The notes under the pieces were generated by a model. The model did not search any database. It was not told the origin of the DNA and saw only the letters and a program-made list of their open reading frames with translations. The translations under genes and the position numbers were made by a program. This document shows, piece by piece, positions 50,054-59,163 of a DNA stretch of 64,000 nucleotides. The number at the start of each line of letters is the position of its first letter. Position 1 is the first letter of the stretch. This DNA is from Motacilla alba alba (taxonomy: Eukaryota; Chordata; Aves; Passeriformes; Motacillidae): contig NC_052046.1 in assembly GCF_015832195.1 (NCBI RefSeq), positions 42,232,473 through 42,296,472 on the forward strand, read 5' to 3'.

Positions 50054-50240
50054 CTACAGAATAGAACCAAACAGTTCACGGGAAGGGACCTAAAAAGACA
50101 ATCTAGTCCAATTGTCTGATCACTTCAGGATGATAGAAAATTAAAACATGTTATAAAGGGCATTATCCAAATGCCTTTGAAACACTGACAGGCATGGGGC
50201 ACTGAGGAAGACCCAGGTGATAGACACTGCCCTCCGTGTA
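50054..50240 (-). mobile_element. CR1 LINE 3'-end fragment, minus strand
   Basis: TACAGAATAGAACCAAAC, then GAAGGGACCTAAAAAGACAA and TCTAGTCCAATTG, is the complement of a CR1 3' end. GCATTATCCAAATGCCTTTG and ACTGACAGGCATGGGG (about 50,160-50,200) match the adjoining 3' region. It lies about 100 bases from the edge of the CpG island. Confidence 0.8.
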
Positions 50241-51361
50241 GAAACATGCACTCCTGCATCTGCAGCTGGCATCTGAAAGCTTTGCAGACTGCGGAACCCC
50301 GATAGTGGGCATCACTGCCCCGGGAGGGACTGGCTCTCCGGTCATGCCTGCTGGATCTGCATGCCTTTCCGCGCGGTACCAGGTGCGGCCCCGGCGTCCT
50401 TCCTGACCTTCAGACGACGTCGCCCACGGACCGTGCCAGCGTCTCCTCGGGAGGCGCCGCTGCTCCCCATCCCCGGGCTCCCACTACTGCCGGCAGCATT
50501 CCCCTCTAGCCTCGTCCTTCTTTTTAAACCCATATAGATTACTTTGGGGGTTGCTGTCCCACCTCTCCTGCTAGCGACAGAAGGGCGGATCAGCAGCAGA
50601 ACTCGTCTCCTCCCCATCCAGCTCCAAGCTGGCTGTCGGCATCCCTAAAGGTGGGCGCCGGTGCTCTGGAGTGGATATTGCTCTGCTTTGCCACGCGGCG
50701 CTCGCACCGTACACAGCTCCTTCTTTCTCACCTTCAGATGCCGTCCCGAATCCGCGCTGGACAACGGATCGCTGCTCTCGCGTCCTTCAGCGCCAATCGC
50801 AGGGAGACGACTTTCCTCTTTCCCCCCATCCCGCCCCCCTACCCCGTCCCTCCCTCCCGGCCTCGCCTCCCACCCCCCCACCCCCCCCCACCTGGATAGC
50901 GAGAGCACAGAGATAAGCAGCCGGCGATTCTTCTCCGGCCACAGTTAATCCGAGGCGAAGCAAGAGGGAGGACAAAGTCTACTCCCTCCCTGTCTTCTTC
51001 CTTGCCTCTCCAACTCGTTCCAAGACCTAGGGAATGAGAGGGGATCTCCGGGAAGGACTCAGAACAGAGGATGCAGAACGCTCTCCCACACCCTCCCCCT
51101 TTTGCAGGAAGCCGTGGTTGCAGAGATTTCCCCTGGCACACACACTGACTCCCGAGGAGAGCCAAGGAACCAATTGCAAATTGCAACAGCGGGCTGACAG
51201 CCACCCCTCCTTCCCCCCACGGCAAAGCCCAAGGACACCTGGTTGCTGGAGACAACCGGGGATGGGGTGGGGGACACGCATGCAGACACACGCACCCCCT
51301 CCGGTGTGGGGAGCGCTGCCGGCCTGCTCGGCGGCGAGCACGGAGGGGCGAGGGCGGTGCA

Positions 51362-51396
51362 GGGAAGGGGCGGGGGAGCCGGAGGCAGGGGGAGGG
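51362..51396 (+). promoter_or_regulatory. GC box and G-quadruplex-prone tract
   Basis: Five G-runs of three or more (51,362-51,364; 51,367-51,370; 51,372-51,376; 51,388-51,392; 51,394-51,396) with short loops fit a G-quadruplex pattern. They include GGGGCGGGG, a binding site type for Sp/KLF factors. The tract lies about 75-110 bases upstream of the TATA-like box. Confidence 0.6.
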
Positions 51397-51469
51397 AGAG
51401 AGTCCAGCTCCCGCAACGAGGGGAGGAGGAAGGAGGGACCGTGTCGGTGGGATGGTCCGGAAATGCTGT

Positions 51470-51478
51470 GATAAAAAG
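51470..51478 (+). promoter_or_regulatory. TATA-like box of CPLX2
   Basis: GATAAAAAG on the plus strand, inside otherwise GC-rich sequence, at a distance from the exon 1 donor that suits a short leader. It predicts a start site at about 51,500-51,520. A TCATTC initiator-like sequence at 51,515-51,520 lies a little further downstream than usual. The start site needs cap-tag or RNA-seq data to be fixed. Confidence 0.5.
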
Positions 51479-51504
51479 AGGGGCGCGGGGGAAAAGTAGG
51501 GAGA

Positions 51505-51681
51505 AGCTGTGGACTCATTCGTTCTCCCCCACTCCGCGCCCGCAACTTCCCCGGCAAGCCTCGGGCACACGGGCGCCGGCCGGAGCCCGCGGGAGACGAG
51601 AGGAGCCGCAGCAGCCGGCACCTGCCGCAGCCACCTGCCCCGGCCCGGCCCGGCTCAGCACAGCGCCTGTCGCCCAGCGAG
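51505..51681 (+). other. CPLX2: CPLX2 exon 1, non-coding (5' UTR)
   Basis: Predicted first exon. Its right edge is the splice donor GCGAG|GTATCG at 51,681/51,682. The left edge is the estimated start site 30-40 bases below the TATA-like box, so it may shift by some tens of bases. The exon is very GC-rich and has no ATG in any plus frame. In the frame that joins to the CPLX2 start codon it has no stop codon either. Splicing to 52,475 removes a 793-base intron (51,682-52,474). The exon is predicted only from signals and position, not from similarity to a known transcript. Confidence 0.55.
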
Positions 51682-52474
51682 GTATCGGCGCCGGGGCGGG
51701 CGGGCCGTGCCGAGCCGGGAAGGGCAGAGAGGAGAGGCGGGGTGAGGGCACACAGAGACGGGGACAGCTCTTGTCCCTCCAAGTGCTGGCACGACTGTGA
51801 CCCGGTGCCGAAGTCGGGCGGGGGGTGGGATGCAGCAGCCGGAGCTGCGCTGCACCTGGGGCCGGCCGGTCTCAACCTTGAGCCGTCCCGGCTCACCCTG
51901 AGAATGTGCAGCCCTCCGTGGCATTGCGCTGGGGGTTTTCCGAGGGGTTCCGATGGGGGACTTTCCATCCCGCCACCCGGACTGCATCCGCATCCTGATC
52001 GCCCAGCATCCCCCGCTTGTTCTCCCGGGCGCTTGCAGGGAGCTTCACCTTCAAATGCCCCCTCGGCGGTCCCGGGCGGACCTGCCACCTCGGAGCAAAC
52101 CCTCTGAAAACCGAGAGGGCGAGAAGCAGGCGGGGAAACGAGAAAGTTCAAAGGTTTAACTCCTTCCTGCCCGTCTGCAGGAAACAAGCCATGAAAGGGG
52201 ACGCATTGCTCCTCCGCACTTGCTCCTGGGTACTCACTTGCCGGGTCTGGGGGAGCCGCCGTGTACCCCGACTCCTCCCACCCGCTGACCGCTCGCCAAC
52301 ATGCAGCTCTGCTCCTCGTCGTGCAAAGCAGGGGCTGAAAGGATGGAGGGCTGGAAACTTGTCTGCACTCAGACAAAGGGAGGAAGGCCGTGGGGAGAGA
52401 GCTGAGGAAGATCAGGCATTAGCTTTTTCTTCTCCTAGAGACACTATTCCTGTTTTGATTGTGCCTCTTTGCAG
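51682..52474 (+). other. CPLX2: CPLX2 intron 1 (predicted)
   Basis: Runs from GTATCG to the acceptor TTTTGATTGTGCCTCTTTGCAG, which has a good pyrimidine stretch. The first half is within the CpG island. Nothing else coding is seen in it on the plus strand. Confidence 0.5.
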
Positions 52475-52577
52475 GCTGCCTTCCAAGGATTCCCAGTCTC
52501 TGTGCATGTGAGGTGTGAAGGTGGGCAGGACCCCAGGCAACAAATCATGGATTTTGTTATGAAACAAGCTCTAGGAG
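52475..52577 (+). other. CPLX2: CPLX2 exon 2, contains the start codon
   Basis: A 103-base exon framed by the acceptor ...CTCTTTGCAG (ends 52,474) and the donor GGAG|GTAAGTG (starts 52,578), both near consensus. The first 72 bases are 5' UTR and the last 31 are coding. The UTR part contains one upstream AUG at 52,506, which is followed at once by UGA. The exon ends in phase 1, after the first base of the eleventh codon. Confidence 0.85.
52547..52577 (+). CDS. CPLX2: CPLX2, complexin-2, first coding segment (partial)
   Basis: Complexins are small, mostly helical cytosolic proteins that bind the neuronal SNARE complex and set the timing of synaptic vesicle fusion; complexin-2 is one of the two main brain forms. 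The segment encodes MDFVMKQALG and the first base of the next glycine codon. That is the conserved start of complexin-2; an aspartate at residue 2, rather than the glutamate usual in complexin-1, is the reason for choosing CPLX2. The complexin N-terminus is thought to promote fusion and is followed by an accessory helix and the SNARE-binding central helix, which are encoded by later exons not in this window. The start codon has a strong context (A at -3, G at +4) and is the first in-frame AUG of the predicted transcript. A CpG-island promoter lies 1 kb upstream. The whole protein is usually about 134 residues. Confidence 0.85.
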
Positions 52578-54599
52578 GTAAGTGTGATTGGCAAAAAAGA
52601 GGCCACCTACTCCTCCCCTTTGCACCCAGAAAGAGAGGGGATAGTCCACTGTGGTAGGGTCTGCACCTGTAATACCTTATTGAGGACTTGGAAGAGTATG
52701 CCTGTCACTGATTCATGATCCTGGAGTGGAGTGTTTGAAGAGTCTGAGCAGGAGAGGGCAGCAACAAGCAGAGACCAAAGCCCAATGTCAGAGAAGAGAC
52801 CTCCCGTACAGGCTGTGCTGGCCCTGGGTCATGCCTAATTGGCACCCTACCACCTGGATGCATATCCTGCTGTGCAGTGTGCAAGTCTTGATTTGCTTCT
52901 TGCCATGTCACTGAGGCAGCTATTATAAAGGATGAAGACTGGTTTAGGCAGAGTAAGCCCAAAGAGTGAGTGACGTTTTGTCTATGTGTGTAAGCCTTCT
53001 TTCATCTTTGCCCCAAAGACTGGCCAAATCCTGGACAAAAAATGCCCAGTGCAAAAAATTTATGTCTCTGATATTTTGAGAGTTATTTTTAATAAGAACA
53101 CTACCACATGAAGGATGGAAATGATAATAAAGTATTCCTACACACTTTACCTGTATTTAAGGCCAATCTTCTATGGGTCTCTGTATATTAGCTTATGTGT
53201 GTGAGGAATTGTTCTAACCTAATGGTGTGAATAGAAAAATTAGGGATGTGTGTAGGAGAAATTGAAAACACTGAACAAATATTTGGGAATGAGGTTCCTT
53301 TTTTCTGCCACAGCTACTTTCTAGGCTCTTTGACCTGGACATTTGGTCTAAGCAATGGCCTAAGGATCACTGAGGTGATGCTAGATGCTGCTGGGAATGG
53401 AAATATTGGTCTCAGAGGGAGTTGATCATTCTCTCTTGTATTCTATCTCATGTGTGCATTTTTCATTCTTTTTTCTTGAAGAAACTGTAGAATCATGGGG
53501 CTGTGTAAATGTTTAATGTGTGGTGATATTGATGTCATATACAACTTCAACATTTACTGCAGGATTCTACCCAATGACATGGAAATAATGTTTTCATCTC
53601 TGAAAGTGGTGGGTGTTTTTCACCAGAGGAGCAAAATTTTCACAGTTAAGAACAGAGGAAGCAACCAAAGTTTTAGCTGGGGTATTTTGAATAGGGAGAT
53701 CAAACTGGAGAAGAAAGGGACTAATTTGTTTGCACAAAAGAGCAAGGTATGAAGACATCTACATGTGAAGGTGGCAGTCTGTGTGGTAGCAGTGCTATGT
53801 TTCATTTCACTCTTCAGTTTTGAAGGAGAATTCGTGTTAAGATGTGCAGGCTTTGCACTGTTTGATGTAGTGCAAGGTTGCTTGCACAGAATTGAACTAA
53901 TGTACCTGCAAACTAGAGATACAGCCACTACAGCTGTAGTTCCATGAATCCAGTAAAGGGAAATAACTGCTTACAGACTGCAGTTAAAGGTGGGGGCAGG
54001 AGGGCTGCAGCAAAGGAATAACATCTATGATGGCTGCTTTTTTCTGCAGCGTGGTGACTTAGCATGAGTTGGAAGCAGTGTCTGCCTATGCTTAACAGCC
54101 TTCACCCTGGGCAGACTTTCATTCTAACAAGATGTTGTATGCCAAGGTCAGGACTTGTATGATAATAGGACTTTCTGAGAAGGTAAATTCAAAAAGCATC
54201 TTTTTGTGAAGTCTGAGCTCCTGATGTCTGTCAAGATGCTGTCCAGGGCACCAGCTCTTCTGCCAGATGACTTAATGTGTCTGGAACTTGCCCACTTACT
54301 CAATAAAGAAGAAGTCTCTGCAGAGTGGTAAAATCCAGGAAATGCTAATTCATTAAGCATAGAGTCCTATTTTTAAATTACAAATAGTTTCAACAAGATA
54401 AAACAAGATCTCCCAGTGCAAATATAATACAGAAAATAAAGATGGTTTTGGACACTGGTTTCTCCCTGGGATTAAAGCCCAGGCTGAAGCAAATCATCCA
54501 AGCTGGCCAGACTGCACAGCAAACCAAGGACTAAAGGTTATAGTTTGCTTCCTTAGTTTTGGGGCCAGAACCCTTTTTGTCTCCAGTTCTGATATCCAA

Positions 54600-54675
54600 A
54601 GGGAGATTTACTTAAGAGTTGGATTCAATGATCCTTCTGGGTCCCTTCCAACTCAGAATAATCTGTGAACTGTGT
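54600..54675 (+). mobile_element. CR1 LINE 3'-end fragment, plus strand
   Basis: TTGGATTCAATGATCCTTCT then GGGTCCCTTCCAACTCAGAA and TAATCTGTGAACTGTG is a CR1 3' terminus. Only the last 75 bases or so can be recognised. It lies in the CPLX2 intron in the sense direction. Confidence 0.8.
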
Positions 54676-55993
54676 CCACAAGGATGGTCAAACTGAGCAG
54701 AGCACCAAATCTCTAGTCGATAGGCTTGCTTTGGGTAGGGTACGTGGTCTGATCTGCTAGTGACCATTTTTACTGTCCTCGCTTTCTGGGAGGTCTTTAG
54801 GTGGATTTCATTGCTCTTTGATTTTAGTTTATTATGGCTTTTCCCAGAATACCTCTGAATTCATTCTTCTGTTTGATAGGATCTTTTGAACGGTGCAAAA
54901 GTTCTTATATAATTCTCATAATCTCTTAAGGCATTCCTGGAAGAAAGAAAAAAATACTGCAATTTTGTCATTAAGATCCCCTCTAATTTACACAGAAACA
55001 GACCTGCTATAGATTCTGCTTGCAGAACACCTACAGCTAAGGTAGCTTAACCCTTCAGCTATCTCAGATGGTGAAAATTCACAAAGGCTGAGGGCCAGCT
55101 GGATGTCCTTGACAGAGCATAATGTAATGTAATTTTCATAATTCATTTTTTCTTCCCAGCGTACAGCCCTAAAATTAAGCTTAGGCCAGTTTTTGATAGC
55201 TAAGAGCCTGGATTTGAAAACTATTTGCAGAAGGTTGCTTTTGACCTTTTCCTACTGTACAGAACTATGCAGGTCTCTAAAGCATTGGAGGAGTGTGGAA
55301 CCAGGTTTTGTCATAGGGACTGGTCAAGTAAAGTACTGATAGAAAAACATCATTCTCATACCTCCTAACTCACCTTATTGGGGAAGATGAGGTCTCACTC
55401 TCTGCTAATTAGCAGTCGCACTAATGCTTAGCAGAATGCTTCTGTGGGAGTTTTGCCATTGCCTTTGAAGCAAACTTTGAGGATATTAGCCTTGTCTCTA
55501 ATGGCATAGAATGATCAGATTTGCTTTTCTTTGGAGTTTTGCCTATAAGCGAAGAAAGCAATGAGTTGTTTTAAAAGGTAGATGAGCTAAGTTAGCAAGT
55601 TAGCAGCCAAGGAAAGGCAGTTATGTGTTGACAAGTTGCTTTGTTTGAAAGTTTGATGAGGATATTTAGGTTTTGTGAAATCAGTTTGACAGGTTATTGT
55701 ATTGTTGAGGTAGAATGTGTCCTTTCCCTGGCTGTTGTTAAAGAGGGTGTGCAGAAATCTGCTGTTTCTGTGCAGTGGAAGGTCATTCTCTGCTGTGCCA
55801 GCACGGGTATTTTGCTGCTGTGTTGTCAGCAGAGTTTCTGCCTGAAGGTTGACCAGCTTGAAATGTGTCTTTTTAAATCCATGGCCTCTTCATGGCAAAA
55901 TCCTTGACCCTTTCATTATTTCATTAGCAGTGGGGACTGTGGTCCAGGGAAAAACAGTACAAAATAGCAGGTTATTTGGCTGATTTCCTTTTG

Positions 55994-55997
<4 letters not shown>

Positions 55998-56048
<51 letters not shown>
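55998..56048. repeat. Poly-T tract, 51 bases
   Basis: An uninterrupted run of 51 T. On the minus strand it is a 51-base poly-A. A retrocopy inserted on the minus strand would extend to the right of it. The minus strand just right of it contains AATAAA about 50 bases before the A-run. No coding match was recognised there. Confidence 0.95.
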
Positions 56049-56049
<1 letters not shown>

Positions 56050-57710
56050 GTGCTTCTCAGACCTTTCAACACCCTATATGGAAGTCACACTATTTATTGC
56101 GCGACAGTGATAGAAGCCATGGAGAAGTAATGATGCTTATTAGCTGTGTAAAACAAGAAGAAAGTAGCAAGAGGTTAAAGGCTTAAAATTGCTACTTCTT
56201 CTCCCACACCAAGGGGATAAGTAACACCAAGGGGATATTTTGTACTTCTGACCCTGCTACATCACAGACATTAACAGAGGTGTGTAGCTAAGATAATTTG
56301 TCACTTTGCTGTTCCTGTGACAGTTATTTAAATGAAGACAATCAGAATAATTTAATGACTATATTTTACATTAGAAGTGCTCTTTTCCAAGCCAGGTCAG
56401 AGCTGGGCTAATGTTACCATGATCAATGTGTATGATTTCCCAGGAGAGAGTAGGAATTGGAGGATCTGGAATGGGTCCTGGAGGAGTTCAGCTGTAATAC
56501 TTTTCACTGTGCATTGCTTATTTCTTCTAAGTTTGTATGAAAGCAAATTGTGCACTAGTACCTGACTCTCATGTTGTGTTACGTTGTATCACTTCCTCTG
56601 TCACTGCTGGCTTGGACAAGTAGGGAAACTGGTTTGAAATAGAATGAACTTCATGAAGCTCTTCTTGGTGTCATTCTGTTACTGGGTGATTTGAGGGCCA
56701 AGGTCTGAGATATTTTATTATGAAAAAGAAAAGAAGAAACCTATGGAAAGTGAGGAGAATTTACTGTAATCGTGATGTGTTTGAAGAGAGAGAGATTTCC
56801 TACTGCAGAAAGCAACATTCTGTAGACCAGAATATTGTGAAATTGTGGTATACAGAACACTAAGTAGCTCTAAATATGATGCTGCACAGAGCCCTTTTAA
56901 TGCGCTACTTTTATTGCCATGAATGGGAGAAATGGCAAGAACTGGATGGTAAAAAGTTGGAATGTCTGCCTTAAATACTGAATTTTTTTAATATCAACCT
57001 GTGGATAAATTATGCAAATCCTTTCACATGTAACTGTGCATATGAATAGTACTATCTAAATTTCTTCTTCATGCTTTCAGCACCCCTTGAATTCATAGTG
57101 CAGTGCAACCACACTAGATATTCACTATGATAGATAATACAGGCATGATTTGCTGATTTATTGGCAGCAGTTTAGAGTGGGGACTTTGCTTCACATCCAC
57201 TTCTGTCAAGAATCAGTGGACATTTGTTTTGGTTCAGAAGGATTCTTAAAATACTATAGGCGCAAGACAAATGCAACCAGATTGCCATCTGTAACGTGCC
57301 AGCAGGGTGGCACTGCCTACTTCATATCCCTTACCAGAATTTTGTTTCAGCTAGGTATATCACAAAACACAGTCCAGAGGGAGTCCCCTTGTTCTTGAAG
57401 ACAGACAGAGATCCAAGCCCTCGTGAAGATAATGGGATTTAAGTCACTGTGTGACTTAAGCTCTGAAAGAGCAGCTCCTGTGCTGAGCTTACATTAAGGA
57501 AGATGTGATAGTGCGTGAATGCCAGATAAGCCTGAATGAAAACCACACTATTGTTTAACATCTTAGCAGTGACCTTCTGTGTATTCTACTGCTGTATTTG
57601 CCTGACTTCAGTAGCTTGTGAAGTGAGGATTAAGTCCTTAATTTTGCCTGCAGAAGTTAGCAAGATTGCTTGCAACCAAAGGTAATACACACTTGTTCAG
57701 GGTGGAACAT

Positions 57711-57768
57711 ATTGTGAAATAAACACAGGGTTTATTTCACAATGCTCCCCTGTTTAAACACAGGGAGC
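57711..57768. repeat. Two adjacent palindromes
   Basis: First, a perfect 14-base inverted repeat: ATTGTGAAATAAAC at 57,711-57,724 and GTTTATTTCACAAT at 57,730-57,743, with a 5-base loop. Directly after it, a near-palindrome at 57,744-57,768 with GCTCCC and GGGAGC ends around TTTAAA. The two also share the word AAACACAGGG. Confidence 0.85.
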
Positions 57769-58159
57769 ACTGTGTTCTCCTTCTCCAACTCACTCTCTTG
57801 TTCCTCACATTTCCAGTTCTCTGCTGAGCCTCTGTGCTGCACTGGGACCTCATGCATCAACTAGGCTGTGCTCCACTGCTTATGTTAATGTGTGAAGTTC
57901 TGGAGCAGGACAGAAACAGTAACTTGCAAAACTGCAAGTCCTAATGCTAAGAACTAGTGCTGGTATTGACTTCTGGGATCTCTTTTGTCTGTCATCCTTG
58001 AAACATGTAACACATGAGGTCTTTCATTTTGCAGTCAGGCGCATCCAAATCACAAAGACTGGACAATCTGGCCAGAGACATGAGATCTCAAGACCACTGT
58101 AGCATGTGATAGATGTTGGAAGGCCACTTACTTTCATTCTCAAATAAATTCCACCTGTG

Positions 58160-58440
58160 TTGTGTGTAATTCTGGGCCCCATAAATTAAAAGTATTTTTA
58201 AGTGTGTTAAATACATCCAAAGGAGGGCAAAAAAGCTGGTGAAATGGCTGGAATGAATGTATTCTGAGGAGTGGCTAAGGACCTGGTTTTTCTGTTTTGG
58301 AGAAAAGGAGGCAGAGGGGTCACCTCATTGCTCTCTACAGCTTTATGAAGAGAGGACGTGGAGAGGGAGGTGCTGATCCCTTCTTCCTGGGATCCAGTGA
58401 CAAGAGGAAGGAACGTGGGGTTGACATATCTGTTGCATAC
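58160..58440 (+). mobile_element. CR1 LINE fragment, C-terminal coding part, plus strand
   Basis: TCTGGGCCCCATAAATTAAA, then GGAGAAAAGGAGGCAGAGGG and GTCACCTCATTGCTCTCTAC, with GAAGAGAGGACGTGGAGAGG, match the C-terminal coding region of CR1. The frame is broken. The 3' end is not clear beyond about 58,440. Confidence 0.8.
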
Positions 58441-59128
58441 ATTTTTCACAAGGAATGTTATTAAAAGTGTGTTTTTCCCTAATGTAAACTGGTGGCAAAG
58501 ACTTTTTCTTTGAGAAATTTGATTAAGTTGCAAGATGTCTTCCAAGGAAGCAAATGGTTGCTGTTGAGATGATACCAGAGAAACAACTACAGTGATGGTC
58601 AGCTGATTTGTTGCATCCATGATCCAAACTAGGAGATGAAAAACTGACCAGGTTCATTTTTCCTGTTTCTTTCTGGAGAAAGCTTCCTTTTATATTTGCT
58701 TGCCTCTGTTTAGCCTGTTGCTGTTAGACTCACACAGCGCTTTCCCTTGACTCTGCTGGGATCTTACCTATGTTTGTCTTGTGTTTGTCTTACTTGCAAG
58801 CAGGCACTGCGAGCAGTGTGCTTATTGAAGTATCCTTGGAGGAAATGTGTAACCTTCAGCTGATTGTAGAGATAGGCCACAAAGAGCTTAACTAAGATTT
58901 GTGCTGCAGGCCATCTGCTTGTCAAAAGTCTGCTTGGAGTGGAGTGACATGGATAATCAGGAAGTTTTCTCTCCCAGAGAGGGAGAAATAACAAAATTTC
59001 ACACATGTTAAGTAGTCTTTCTAGGATTGATTCATGGCAGAAAAAACGATTCTTCTCCTTGGTTTTTCTGTCCACTTTGAAGGAAGTTTTGTATGCTTTT
59101 GATTTTAATATCTGTTGCTGTATACATG

Positions 59129-59129
<1 letters not shown>

Positions 59130-59160
<31 letters not shown>
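59130..59160. repeat. Poly-T tract, 31 bases
   Basis: An uninterrupted run of 31 T. It creates an artificial poly-lysine stretch in the minus-strand frame, which is not a protein. Confidence 0.95.

Positions 59161-59163
<3 letters not shown>

Larger units (their letters stand above)
50340..52340. promoter_or_regulatory. CpG island, CPLX2 promoter region
   Basis: About 2 kb with dense CpG dinucleotides and high GC, in sharp contrast to everything else in the window. It contains homopyrimidine C-runs (50,822-50,892), a GC box (GGGGCGGGG, 51,367-51,375), a TATA-like box and the first CPLX2 exon. Unmethylated CpG islands usually mark promoters of vertebrate genes. Exact edges are by eye. Long open frames across it, on both strands, come from the scarcity of AT-rich stop codons. 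Confidence 0.9.

Noticed and set aside
51027..52376. 449-codon open frame on the minus strand in the CpG island
   Set aside because: It lies over the CPLX2 promoter, exon 1 and intron 1. Its composition is proline/serine/glycine/arginine-rich without any domain, as expected when GC-rich DNA lacks stop codons. Other frames in the same island are also open.
53495..53752. 85-codon plus-strand frame in the CPLX2 intron
   Set aside because: It has no complexin similarity and no splice sites consistent with an internal exon, so it is a chance frame.
55890..56072. Lysine-rich minus-strand frame
   Set aside because: It is the translation of the 51-base poly-T tract.
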